This document shows, one piece after another, positions 32,827 to 40,480 of a stretch of DNA of 40,480 bases. Below the pieces are notes generated by a model that worked only from the letters and a program-made list of their open reading frames with translations, was not told the DNA's origin and did not search any database. Position 1 is the stretch's first letter. Every line of letters starts with the position of its first letter. This DNA is from Sedimentisphaerales bacterium (GTDB lineage: Bacteria; Planctomycetota; Phycisphaerae; Sedimentisphaerales; SG8-4): the NCBI GenBank assembly GCA_016932895.1, contig JAFGCA010000686.1, positions 1-40,480 of the forward strand. The letters are read 5' to 3'. Position numbers and translations under genes: made by a program.

Positions 32827-35421
32827 ATGTGGAGAAAGTTGCTTGATCTAATCTGCCTGGTTGTAGTGCTGTGCTCGGTCGGCACGAATGTTGTCCTTGG
32901 CGGCATCGTGATAGAACGTCGAATCAGCACAAGCTCCGACGATGTCGAGGAGAGACTCAACGACGGATCCATCGACATGCACAGCAGTGATCTGGAAATG
33001 CCCTACGAGAATCCAGGCAAGGGCAGTCCGCAGATGATCGGTCTCCGCTTCCAGGATGTCACAATCCCGAAGGACGCTGTGATCAAAGAGGCTTGGCTGC
33101 AGTTCGAGGTCGACGAGGATAAAGACGCTCTTCCCGTCAGCTTGCTCATCGAGGGCGAGCTGACCGCCGATCCGGTCACGTTCACGGAGGAGTTGAATAC
33201 CGTCAGCAGCCGCCCGAGAACGAACGCCAACGTGAGGTGGAGCGTGCCGAGCTGGACGACGCTCGGGGATCAGGGGCCCGACCAGCGCAGCACGGATATC
33301 ACCGCTGTCATTGAGGAGATCATCGCCCAGGAAGATTGGGCCGGCGGCAATGCCTTGGTGCTGATCGTCAGAGACGATCCGGACAACCCTTCCGAGGGGG
33401 TGCGGACGGCGGAATCCTATTCCCTTCCGACCGGTGCGCCGCTGCTGCACGTGGAGATCTTCGGCGCGATTGCCACGCAGCCGGACCCGCCCAGCGGAGC
33501 CAGGAGTGTCACGCCGATGCTCCTCGAGTGGACCCCCGGTGACACGGCCGCACTGCATGAGGTATATTTCGGAACGAACCCCACGCCGGGGCCGGACGAG
33601 TTCAAGGGACGTCAACCGTCGGCGATGCTCTGGCTTGGTCCCACTCTTGTCCCGGGTACGACCTACTACTGGCGCGTGGACGAGGTGGACGCCGACGGCG
33701 CCACCATTCACACCGGCGAGGTCTGGAGTTTCACCACGACGCCCCTGACCGCGCACCGCCCGCACCCGTCTGACGGCGCGAACTGGATGGGGTTGGACGT
33801 GGACCTGAATTGGGCCGCGGGCCTGGGAGCGCTTCTGCACGACGTGTACTTCGGCACCGATCCGAATGCGGTGGGAGACGGAACCGGCGATACGTTCAAG
33901 GGCAGCTACCCTGCGACGACGTACGATCCGGGGACTCTCGCCGAGAACACGACGTACTATTGGCGGGTCGATGAAATCGAGGAGGACATGGCGACCCGGC
34001 ATCCGGGGGATCTCTGGCAGTTTACGACTGCAGGCCCGGGTGGCGGCATCAAGGCCCAGTACTATCACTATTCCGGAGGTTCCCCTCCCGCGCCACCGGA
34101 ATCCGCTTTTGAGACTCTTGTACTAACGCGTACCGATCCTCAAGTCACGTTCGATTGGGGCAACGGCTCACCCGATCCCCAGGTCAACAACGACCTTTTT
34201 GCGGCCAAATGGACGGGGGACCTGGAGGTCGCGTTCTCCGAGCCCTACATGTTTAGCACGAATACGGACGACGGTCTGAAACTGTGGGTGAACGGCCGGT
34301 TGCTTATCGACAACTGGACGCTCCACGGTGCCACGATAGACACCAGCCCTCCGATTGAGCTGGCTGCCGGGCCGGGACATTCCGTCGAAATGTGGTATTT
34401 TGAGAACAGCAGCGGCGCCCTGGCCGAACTCTACTGGCAAAGCCCCTCCACGCCGAGACAACTCATTCCGCAGGGGGCGATGTCGTTGCCGCTGCGGGCC
34501 AGGAACCCCAATCCAGCCGATGAGGCTGTCGATGTGGCGCATGCGCCGATTCTCCGGTGGAAGGCGGGGGACAAAGCGGTTCAGCATCAGGTCTACTTTG
34601 GCGCGGATGCCGAGGCGGTGGCCGGCGCCGATCCGACGACTGCCGAGACCTACCGCGGCGAGCAAGCCCTGGAGGCGACTACGTACACTCCGCCCGGCTC
34701 GCTGGAGTGGAACAAGACGTACTACTGGCGCATCGATGAGGTCAACACCGCCGATGCCGACAGCCCGTGGAAGAGCCGGGTGTGGAGCTTCACCACGGCC
34801 GACTTCATCGTCGTCGATGATTTCGAGAGCTACACCAATGACGTCGGCCATCGCGTTTTCGAGAAGTGGGTTGACGGCATCGGCTTTACTCAGCCGGTGG
34901 ACACTCCCGGCAACGGCACTGGTGCATCGGTCGGCCACGACATCTGGAGCGTGGACGGCCCGCACTACAATGGCTTGCTCATGGAGACCGAGGACGTCCA
35001 CGGCGGCTATCAGGCCATGCCTCTGTACTACGACAACTCGGCGCCGCCATACCGGTCTGAGGCCCAGCGGACGTACGCGGCGCCGCAGGACTGGACCCTC
35101 AATGGCGTCGATACCCTCGTGTTGTACATACGAGGCGATGCCGCCAACGATGCGGCCCCTTTGTATGTTGTGGTTGAGGACAGCGGAGGTCGCAGCCTTG
35201 TGGTGACGCATCCCGATAACGCGATTGTGACCGCGACGGAATGGACCGAATGGCAGATTCCTATGGCCGATTTCGCTGACGCAGGGGTCGTTCTTGCCGC
35301 TGTGCGTAAGATGTGTCTTGGCGTCGGCAGCCGCGATGCGGCGGCGCCCGACGGCACCGGCGCACTCTATTTCGATGATCTCCGCGTTGTCAGGTCTCAA
35401 GGGCAAGGCAACGGCGGTTGA
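32827..35421 (+). CDS. Large secreted modular protein with PA14 domain (paralog 2)
   Basis: The product is 864 residues with a signal peptide (LDLICLVVVLCSVGTNVVLG). The N-terminal domain (about 25-213) is a DNRLRE-like jelly roll: MIGLRFQDVTIPKDAVIKEA, WLQFEVDED, STDITAVIEEIIAQEDW, GNALVLIVRD. Then come two Fn3-like modules (about 218-306 and 310-401), PA14 (405-553; TDDGLKLWVNGRLLIDNW), a third module (556-658) and the C-terminal 'DFESYTN' domain (658-856). Everything after residue 215 follows paralog 1 in order. AGGAGG six bases before ATG 32827 fixes the start. The longer frame upstream lacks such a site. Confidence 0.85.
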   Translation: MWRKLLDLICLVVVLCSVGTNVVLGGIVIERRISTSSDDVEERLNDGSIDMHSSDLEMPYENPGKGSPQMIGLRFQDVTIPKDAVIKEAWLQFEVDEDKDALPVSLLIEGELTADPVTFTEELNTVSSRPRTNANVRWSVPSWTTLGDQGPDQRSTDITAVIEEIIAQEDWAGGNALVLIVRDDPDNPSEGVRTAESYSLPTGAPLLHVEIFGAIATQPDPPSGARSVTPMLLEWTPGDTAALHEVYFGTNPTPGPDEFKGRQPSAMLWLGPTLVPGTTYYWRVDEVDADGATIHTGEVWSFTTTPLTAHRPHPSDGANWMGLDVDLNWAAGLGALLHDVYFGTDPNAVGDGTGDTFKGSYPATTYDPGTLAENTTYYWRVDEIEEDMATRHPGDLWQFTTAGPGGGIKAQYYHYSGGSPPAPPESAFETLVLTRTDPQVTFDWGNGSPDPQVNNDLFAAKWTGDLEVAFSEPYMFSTNTDDGLKLWVNGRLLIDNWTLHGATIDTSPPIELAAGPGHSVEMWYFENSSGALAELYWQSPSTPRQLIPQGAMSLPLRARNPNPADEAVDVAHAPILRWKAGDKAVQHQVYFGADAEAVAGADPTTAETYRGEQALEATTYTPPGSLEWNKTYYWRIDEVNTADADSPWKSRVWSFTTADFIVVDDFESYTNDVGHRVFEKWVDGIGFTQPVDTPGNGTGASVGHDIWSVDGPHYNGLLMETEDVHGGYQAMPLYYDNSAPPYRSEAQRTYAAPQDWTLNGVDTLVLYIRGDAANDAAPLYVVVEDSGGRSLVVTHPDNAIVTATEWTEWQIPMADFADAGVVLAAVRKMCLGVGSRDAAAPDGTGALYFDDLRVVRSQGQGNGG

Positions 35422-35517
35422 CGGTGACCCCTCCGGCGATCGGCAAATTGCGATGCGTCGGCGCGCAAGTTGATGTTATCTGTAGGGGAGATTCGTTCGT
35501 GCCCCGTTGGGTGGAAA

Positions 35518-35555
35518 CATCCCGCATACTCATTCTTACTTGAAGGAGGACTACC
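35518..35555 (+). promoter_or_regulatory. Conserved leader/ribosome-binding segment before paralog 3
   Basis: This 38-base stretch ending at the start codon aligns without gaps with 38994-39031 before paralog 4, at 28 of 38 positions by eye, including TGAAGGAGGACT. The similarity extends well beyond the ribosome-binding site, which suggests duplication of the gene start with its leader. Confidence 0.55.
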
Positions 35556-38213
35556 ATGTGCAAAGGCTTGAGCGGTCTGACCATCACAGTCCTGGTGTTA
35601 TGTTGTCCGGCGGTTGGCGCACCTCCGGGACTTGTCGGGTACTGGACGTTTGACGAGGGCGGTGGCCAGATCGCGGCGGACTCCTCGGGCAACGGGCTCG
35701 ACGGCACCCTGAACGGTGATCCGCAGTGGGTAGCGGGCCAGTTGGGCGGCGCCCTGGATTTTAACGGCAGCGGCGACTACGTGGAAATCCCCCATGACCC
35801 CCTTCTCTCCATCACTGACGAGATTACCATCGCGGCCTGGACCAATATGAGTGCCAATGCCAGCGGGGAAATGGCCATTGTCAGCAAGGGAGGATGGGGG
35901 GCGAACGATCTGCCCTACGAATTGACCGAGACCGCCGGGGACGTCATTTTCTGGCAGTTCTATGACGATGCGGGCAGAGACACCTGCGCTCCGGAGTCGC
36001 CGCCGGTGAACGAATGGCACCACATTGCCGGCACCTACGATGGGAGTGTCTTCCAGTGCTACATCGACGGGGAACTGGCGGACGAGTGGGCGTACGCGGG
36101 AACGATGCCCGAGAATACGGCTTCTGTTATGATTGGAAGAAGAAGCAGGGGGGGAACGCATTTCAATGGCATGATTGACGACGTGGCGATCTACGATCGC
36201 GCCCTGGACGAAGGGGAGATTCAGTCTGTCATGCAGGGGCATCTGAGGGAAAGTCCCTTCGCCCACAGCCCCGGGCCTCGCGACGGGGCCATGCTCGGGC
36301 AGACATTCACCGAGTTGATGTGGCAGCCCGGGACCCACGCGGCGCTGCACGACGTTTATTTTGGCGAGACTTTCGAGGCGGTCGGCGCCGCCACCCCGGA
36401 GGACACGGATGTCTTTGTCGGCAGGCAGCCCACCGAGATATTACCTGTCGGCTCCGGAGGCGGTCCCGTCCCGGATGCTCTGGTGCCCGGAACGACCTAC
36501 TACTGGCGCGTGGACGAGGTCAACGATGCCGAGCCCAACAGCCCCTGGAAGGGAAACGTTTGGAGCTTCTGGATTCAGCCGCGTACGGCCTTCGGTCCGT
36601 TTCCCGTCGATGGAATGAAGCATGTCGACCCCGACCAGGATCTGTCGTGGCAGGCGGGCATGGGCGTGGTCTTCCACAAGATCTTTTTCGGGGAGAGCCT
36701 CGATGAAGTTAACAACGCCGTGGCGCCCCTGACCATGTCAACCGGCACGACTGCGGACGTCGGCACGCTGGAGCTCGACACGACGTATTACTGGCGCATC
36801 GACGAGTTCATCCAGTTTCTCGGTGACCAGAGAGGCGCGGTCTGGAGCTTCACGACGCGCGGAGAGGGTGGCGGCGTCAAAGCCGAGTACTTCGCAGGGA
36901 CCGAACTTGCGGGCGAGCCGGTGTTCACGCAGACGGAGCTCTCGATCGATCACTCCTGGGGTGACGGGGAAGTTGCTCCCGGTCTAAGCGATCAGGTATC
37001 GGCCCGTTGGACGGCCAACCTCGAGGCCCCGTTCACCGAGAGCTTCCGGCTCATCACTACCAGCGATGACGGTGTGCGACTCTGGCTCGACGACCGGTTG
37101 GTGATCGACAACTGGACCGACCACGGCACTACGGATGACGCCGCCAGAGTAGATTTCATCAGGGGGCAAGTGTACTTGATCCGCATGGAGTTCTACGAGA
37201 ATGGTGGCGGCGCGGTGGCGCAACTGTCGTGGGAAAGCCCGACGATGCCGCGACAGATCGTCCCGCAAGGGTGGCTGCAACTGCCGCATTGGGCGAGCAG
37301 TCCCTCGCCGGCCAACGCCGAACCGTACGCGCCTCAGGCGCCGATCCTGAGCTGGGCTGCCGGCGACGAAGCCACGGCCCACGATGTGTACTTCGGCGAG
37401 GACGCCGAGGCGGTTGCCAACGCCACGCCGGCCGACGCTGCGGTCTATCGCGGGCAACAGGCCGCCGGGGCGACCAGTTTCAATCCGGGGCCGCTGCAAT
37501 GGAACAAAACCTACTACTGGCGCGTCGACGAGGTCAACCCGGCCCACGCCGACAGCCCGTGGAAGGGCGCCGTGTGGAGCTTTGCCACCGCCGATTTCCT
37601 GATCGTCGAGGACTTCGAGAGCTACACCAATGAGGTCGGCCAGCGCGTTTTCGAGAAATGGGTGGACGGCATTGGCTTTACCCAGCCGGTGGAGACTCCG
37701 GGCAACGGCACCGGAGCGTCGGTCGGCCACGACATCTGGAGCGTCGACAGCGAGTACTACAACGGCTCGCTCATGGAGATCGACAACGTCCACGGCGGCT
37801 ACCAGGCCATTCCGGTGTACTACGACAACACCGCTGCGCCCTATCGCTCGGAGGCCGAACGCACCTGGACGGTGGCGCAGGACTGGACCCTCAACGGCGT
37901 CGATACCATCGTGGTATACGTCCGAGGCGACGCCGCCAACGGTGCGGCCCCCCTGTATGTCGTGGTGGAAGACAGCGGAGGCCGCAGCTTTGTGGCAACG
38001 CACCCCGATGACACGATCGTGACTGAGACGGAATGGACCGAGTGGAAGATGCCCTCGGTCGATTTCACCAATGCCGGCGTGAGCCTGAGTTCGGTAAAGA
38101 AGATGTGCCTCGGCACGGGCGGTCGCAACGCCACGGGGCCCGGCGGTGCCGGCGTGCTGTACTTCGATGACATTCGCGTGACCCGACCGGCGCCCGAGGA
38201 AGAAGGCGGATGA
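35556..38213 (+). CDS. Large secreted LamG/PA14 modular protein (paralog 3)
   Basis: The product is 885 residues with a signal peptide (1-22). The LamG (concanavalin-like) domain covers about 23-228: LVGYWTFDEGGGQIAADSSG, NEWHHIAGTYDGS, GMIDDVAIYDRALDEGEI. Two Fn3-like modules (about 235-340 and 342-437), PA14 (438-577; SDDGVRLWLDDRLVIDNW), a third module (579-678) and the C-terminal domain (679-878; EDFESYTNEVGQRVFEKW, YFDDIRV) follow. It is probably a surface or secreted glycan-binding protein. No enzyme domain or sorting signal is visible at the C-terminus (PEEEGG). GAAGGAGG lies six bases upstream of ATG. Confidence 0.87.
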   Translation: MCKGLSGLTITVLVLCCPAVGAPPGLVGYWTFDEGGGQIAADSSGNGLDGTLNGDPQWVAGQLGGALDFNGSGDYVEIPHDPLLSITDEITIAAWTNMSANASGEMAIVSKGGWGANDLPYELTETAGDVIFWQFYDDAGRDTCAPESPPVNEWHHIAGTYDGSVFQCYIDGELADEWAYAGTMPENTASVMIGRRSRGGTHFNGMIDDVAIYDRALDEGEIQSVMQGHLRESPFAHSPGPRDGAMLGQTFTELMWQPGTHAALHDVYFGETFEAVGAATPEDTDVFVGRQPTEILPVGSGGGPVPDALVPGTTYYWRVDEVNDAEPNSPWKGNVWSFWIQPRTAFGPFPVDGMKHVDPDQDLSWQAGMGVVFHKIFFGESLDEVNNAVAPLTMSTGTTADVGTLELDTTYYWRIDEFIQFLGDQRGAVWSFTTRGEGGGVKAEYFAGTELAGEPVFTQTELSIDHSWGDGEVAPGLSDQVSARWTANLEAPFTESFRLITTSDDGVRLWLDDRLVIDNWTDHGTTDDAARVDFIRGQVYLIRMEFYENGGGAVAQLSWESPTMPRQIVPQGWLQLPHWASSPSPANAEPYAPQAPILSWAAGDEATAHDVYFGEDAEAVANATPADAAVYRGQQAAGATSFNPGPLQWNKTYYWRVDEVNPAHADSPWKGAVWSFATADFLIVEDFESYTNEVGQRVFEKWVDGIGFTQPVETPGNGTGASVGHDIWSVDSEYYNGSLMEIDNVHGGYQAIPVYYDNTAAPYRSEAERTWTVAQDWTLNGVDTIVVYVRGDAANGAAPLYVVVEDSGGRSFVATHPDDTIVTETEWTEWKMPSVDFTNAGVSLSSVKKMCLGTGGRNATGPGGAGVLYFDDIRVTRPAPEEEGG

Positions 38214-39031
38214 TTTCGTGGCGGGCTCTGCCGGCCGATTGAAGGGCAGGTGGTAGATAGTAGGCGGTGCCGGCGGTTCCTGTCGGCGCCGCCTCACTTC
38301 TGCCCGCGCAGCAGTTGGATCGGCAACGTGACCATTGCCCAAGCGGCGATTTGCCTCTGATTCGCTGCTCCGGCCGTTTTGACGTGTCTATTATGGGGCC
38401 CGTGGGCGATTTCGCGGCCATGTCATTCAGCCGCAGTGGGTGGGGCTATACGTTCGCAAGTGCTGCCTGTAAATGGCCGATGAGAAACGGGAGAAGTAGG
38501 CCTTGTCGACGGTCGCGACGCGTACCGCCGACCCGGTGGTCGTTCCGACGGCTTGTCATTGTATCAGCTCTTCCCGCCGGGGCGTTCCTACTGCGGTCGA
38601 TCTTGGACTTGGATTGTCGCAGCAGTCACCGAAGACAGGTGACTTGGCGGTTGTGATTTAGGCTTGATTCGGTGGCTGTCGTGTGGTAGCATAACTCTTA
38701 TAGGACTCATGGGCGTTCTTCTGGTTGTTTTGTAGGTACCGGTCATTCCATGACAGTCTGAGGAGAAGGGGATTGAGCGGGCCTGACGTGCAGGCGTGGC
38801 AGGTGGCGGCGTCTGCTCGCAGGTGTTGCTCGCAATTGGCCGATGAGAGACCAGGGACGCCAGTCCTGTGGTTGAGAGGTATGTGCGTTTGCCGTGCGCA
38901 TCGCTCGATACCGACGCCGAGAGCACACAATGAGGTTACGCCAGGCGTGCCCGCCACGGGCAGGAGGTTTGTCTCAGTGTGGTCAAGTGCAATCATCCCA
39001 CATTCTCATTTCTGTCTGAAGGAGGACTCTT
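38214..39031. other. 818-bp non-coding stretch between paralogs 3 and 4
   Basis: No convincing gene on either strand. It contains a hairpin at 38263-38293, the shared 16-base motif at 38732-38747, and two similar GGCCGATGAGA-containing stretches near 38477 and 38837. The 38-base conserved leader is at its right end. Confidence 0.4.
38263..38293 (+). terminator. Terminator-like hairpin after paralog 3
   Basis: GGCGGTGCCG pairs with CGGCGCCGCC (one G-U pair) across an 11-base loop, 50 bases after the stop codon. No clear U-tract follows, so a strong intrinsic terminator is doubtful. Confidence 0.35.
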
Positions 39032-40480
39032 ATGTACAAGAAGGCTGGTTTTCTTGTTGTCGTGATGTTTGTCTTGAGCGGGACGATGGCAAGCATGGCG
39101 CAGGATCCCGACCCTGCCCTGGTAGGGTGGTGGAAGCTTGATGAGGGGCAGGGGACAGTTGCCAATGACTCCTCCGGCAACGGTGTCCAGGGCACGATCA
39201 CCAATCTTAACGGCGGTCTCGGTTCAAGCGCATCCGTTTGGGATGTCGATCCCGAGCGCGGCGTCGTTGCCAGCTTCAACGGTGACGATACAAACGGAGC
39301 CTACATCAGCGCGGGCACCATCCCGGCCATGGATTTTGAGAACGAGTTCACCTGGGCCTTCTGGGCCAAGCAGCAGGGCGACGGTACCGGGGTCAATCAG
39401 ACGATGCTGGGCAACCGCTATGGCGGCACGGAGTCGCCTCTGCAATTCGTCAAGTTCACCCCCACCAAATTTGAGTACTACAACGACGATGGGGACTATC
39501 TCAATTCGATTGACTACGTAGACATCCCGGCGGGACAGTGGATTCATCATGTGGGCGTCAAGAAGGGGGCGACTCTCACGTATTACCGCAACGGCGTCGA
39601 GGCCGGGACGACCACCTTGACCAAGACAATGGACCAGAATCCCTTTTATATGGGAGGAGACCCTGTAAGCGAACGCTGGTCGGGCTGGCTCAGCGATGTC
39701 CGCCTTTACGAGCGGGCCTTGACGGCCGATGAGGTCAAGCAGTTGGCGTTTCGTCCGAAGGCGAGGCTTCCGGAGCCGGCTCATGAGGCGACCGGCGTGG
39801 TGATGGCTCTTCTGCAATGGACCGCCGGCGACTCGGCGATGTTCCACGACGTGTATTTCGGCACGACGCCGGAGCTGACGGAGGCGGATCGCGTGGCAAC
39901 GAGACAGATGTTTGCCCTGTATTTTCATCCGTTTGGACTGGAGCCGGGCGCAACCTATTACTGGCGCGTCGATGAGATCGAAGCCGACGGAGTGACTGTG
40001 CATGCCGGCGAAGTCTGGCGTTTCACGGCGATGCCCGTTACCTCCTGGGCTCCCGAGCCGGGCGATGACGCCGAGAAGGTCCTTCTGACTCCGGAGCTCA
40101 CATGGAGCGCGGGCCTCGGCGCGCTGGGACACCACCTGTACTTCGGCACCGATCCGGAGGCGGTTGCAGCGGGAGCGGCCGAGACGGACATGGGCCCGAC
40201 GGACGGTACCAGCTATCAGATCACGGCGCCTCTGGAAGTGGGGATCGTTTACTACTGGCGCGTGGATGGGACCGACGTGGCCGGTAGTGTCACCCAGACG
40301 GGGGAGGTCTGGAGTTTCACGACGATCGACGCGGGACCGGGCGGCGCCATCCGGGAGTGGTGGCTGGGTAACAGTGGCAGCGACATACCGAGCCTGACCG
40401 ACGATCCGCGTTTTCCGGATGAGCCCGATGGACGCGAAGTGCTGGCTGCCATGGATGGGCCCGTCGATTGGAGGGACAAC
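39032..40480 (+). CDS. Large secreted LamG modular protein (paralog 4, 3'-truncated by window)
   Basis: 483 codons are present and the frame is open at the right edge. There is a signal peptide (1-23, FLVVVMFVLSGTMASMAQ), then a LamG domain (about 24-238; ALVGWWKLDEGQGTVANDSSG, GQWIHHVGVKKG, WLSDVRLYERALTADEV), two Fn3-like modules (about 243-335 and 336-433; HDVYFGTTPEL, YYWRVDEIEADG, GEVWSFTT) and the beginning of what looks like a PA14-type domain (GPGGAIREWWLGNSGSDIPSL). That start differs from the PA14 start of the other three (KAQYF), so it may be a different PA14 subtype. GAAGGAGGA precedes ATG 39032. Confidence 0.85.
   Translation, partial: MYKKAGFLVVVMFVLSGTMASMAQDPDPALVGWWKLDEGQGTVANDSSGNGVQGTITNLNGGLGSSASVWDVDPERGVVASFNGDDTNGAYISAGTIPAMDFENEFTWAFWAKQQGDGTGVNQTMLGNRYGGTESPLQFVKFTPTKFEYYNDDGDYLNSIDYVDIPAGQWIHHVGVKKGATLTYYRNGVEAGTTTLTKTMDQNPFYMGGDPVSERWSGWLSDVRLYERALTADEVKQLAFRPKARLPEPAHEATGVVMALLQWTAGDSAMFHDVYFGTTPELTEADRVATRQMFALYFHPFGLEPGATYYWRVDEIEADGVTVHAGEVWRFTAMPVTSWAPEPGDDAEKVLLTPELTWSAGLGALGHHLYFGTDPEAVAAGAAETDMGPTDGTSYQITAPLEVGIVYYWRVDGTDVAGSVTQTGEVWSFTTIDAGPGGAIREWWLGNSGSDIPSLTDDPRFPDEPDGREVLAAMDGPVDWRDN

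Noticed and set aside
38470..38860. Two similar GGCCGATGAGA-containing stretches as a repeat family
   Set aside because: The matching core is short and diverged outside it; two occurrences in one gap are too little evidence.
1..40480. CRISPR array, prophage, tRNA or rRNA genes
   Set aside because: No regularly spaced repeats, phage structural genes, cloverleaf tRNA or rRNA sequence is apparent anywhere in the window.

Overview
The window reads as chromosomal DNA of a GC-rich, Gram-negative bacterium. It has a lipid A gene (lpxB), a Wza-type outer-membrane export lipoprotein and many exported proteins. The right end carries a row of very large secreted proteins built from LamG, PA14 and repeated 'HDVYFGT...YYWRVDE...VWSFTT' modules, with a C-terminal 'DFESYTN' domain. 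I associate that style with Planctomycetota, class Phycisphaerae (Sedimentisphaerales-like). That assignment is inference from architecture; no rRNA or tRNA gene is visible.

Region 1 (1-14991, minus strand) is an exopolysaccharide locus read from right to left. It holds a Wza-type export lipoprotein, a chain-length/tyrosine-kinase-like protein, a GT2 glycosyltransferase, a BioF2/FemAB-like acyltransferase, a radical SAM/SPASM enzyme, an O-antigen-ligase/Wzy-type protein, two GT4 glycosyltransferases, a Wzx-type flippase, two SAM methyltransferases, a polysaccharide deacetylase and a cut-off SDR-like gene. The parts fit a Wzx/Wzy-dependent pathway. A decayed fragment resembling a glycoside-hydrolase C-terminus lies inside it (about 11931-12256). 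About 1.4 kb without a convincing gene follows (14995-16442), with a predicted promoter facing the cluster, and then a divergent XRE-cupin regulator.

Region 2 (17086-27114, minus strand) is a large arsenic/metalloid island with two ArsR-headed units. The downstream unit is arsR, an arsC-arsM fusion, and the ACR3 arsenite exporter. The upstream unit is arsR, an ArsP/DUF318 permease, trmO, a small CPKC thioredoxin, a DGC-domain protein, a membrane-anchored thioredoxin-NosL-like-TRASH protein, an exported SurA-like/thioredoxin fusion, and a CcdA-type electron carrier. Together these suggest arsenate reduction, arsenite methylation, export of inorganic and methylated arsenic, and an envelope thiol-redox and metal-binding relay. 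A Tat-exported flavoprotein lies just upstream.

Region 3 (27380-29528, plus strand) holds lpxB and an EamA-type transporter. Region 4 (29934-40480, plus strand) holds four tandem modular secreted proteins, the last cut by the window end. The first three share the order two modules, PA14, one module, C-terminal domain, but have different N-terminal domains.

A 159-bp palindromic element with about 21-bp terminal inverted repeats occurs twice, at 1478-1636 in the polysaccharide locus and 23728-23886 in the arsenic locus. Each copy sits between two co-directional genes.
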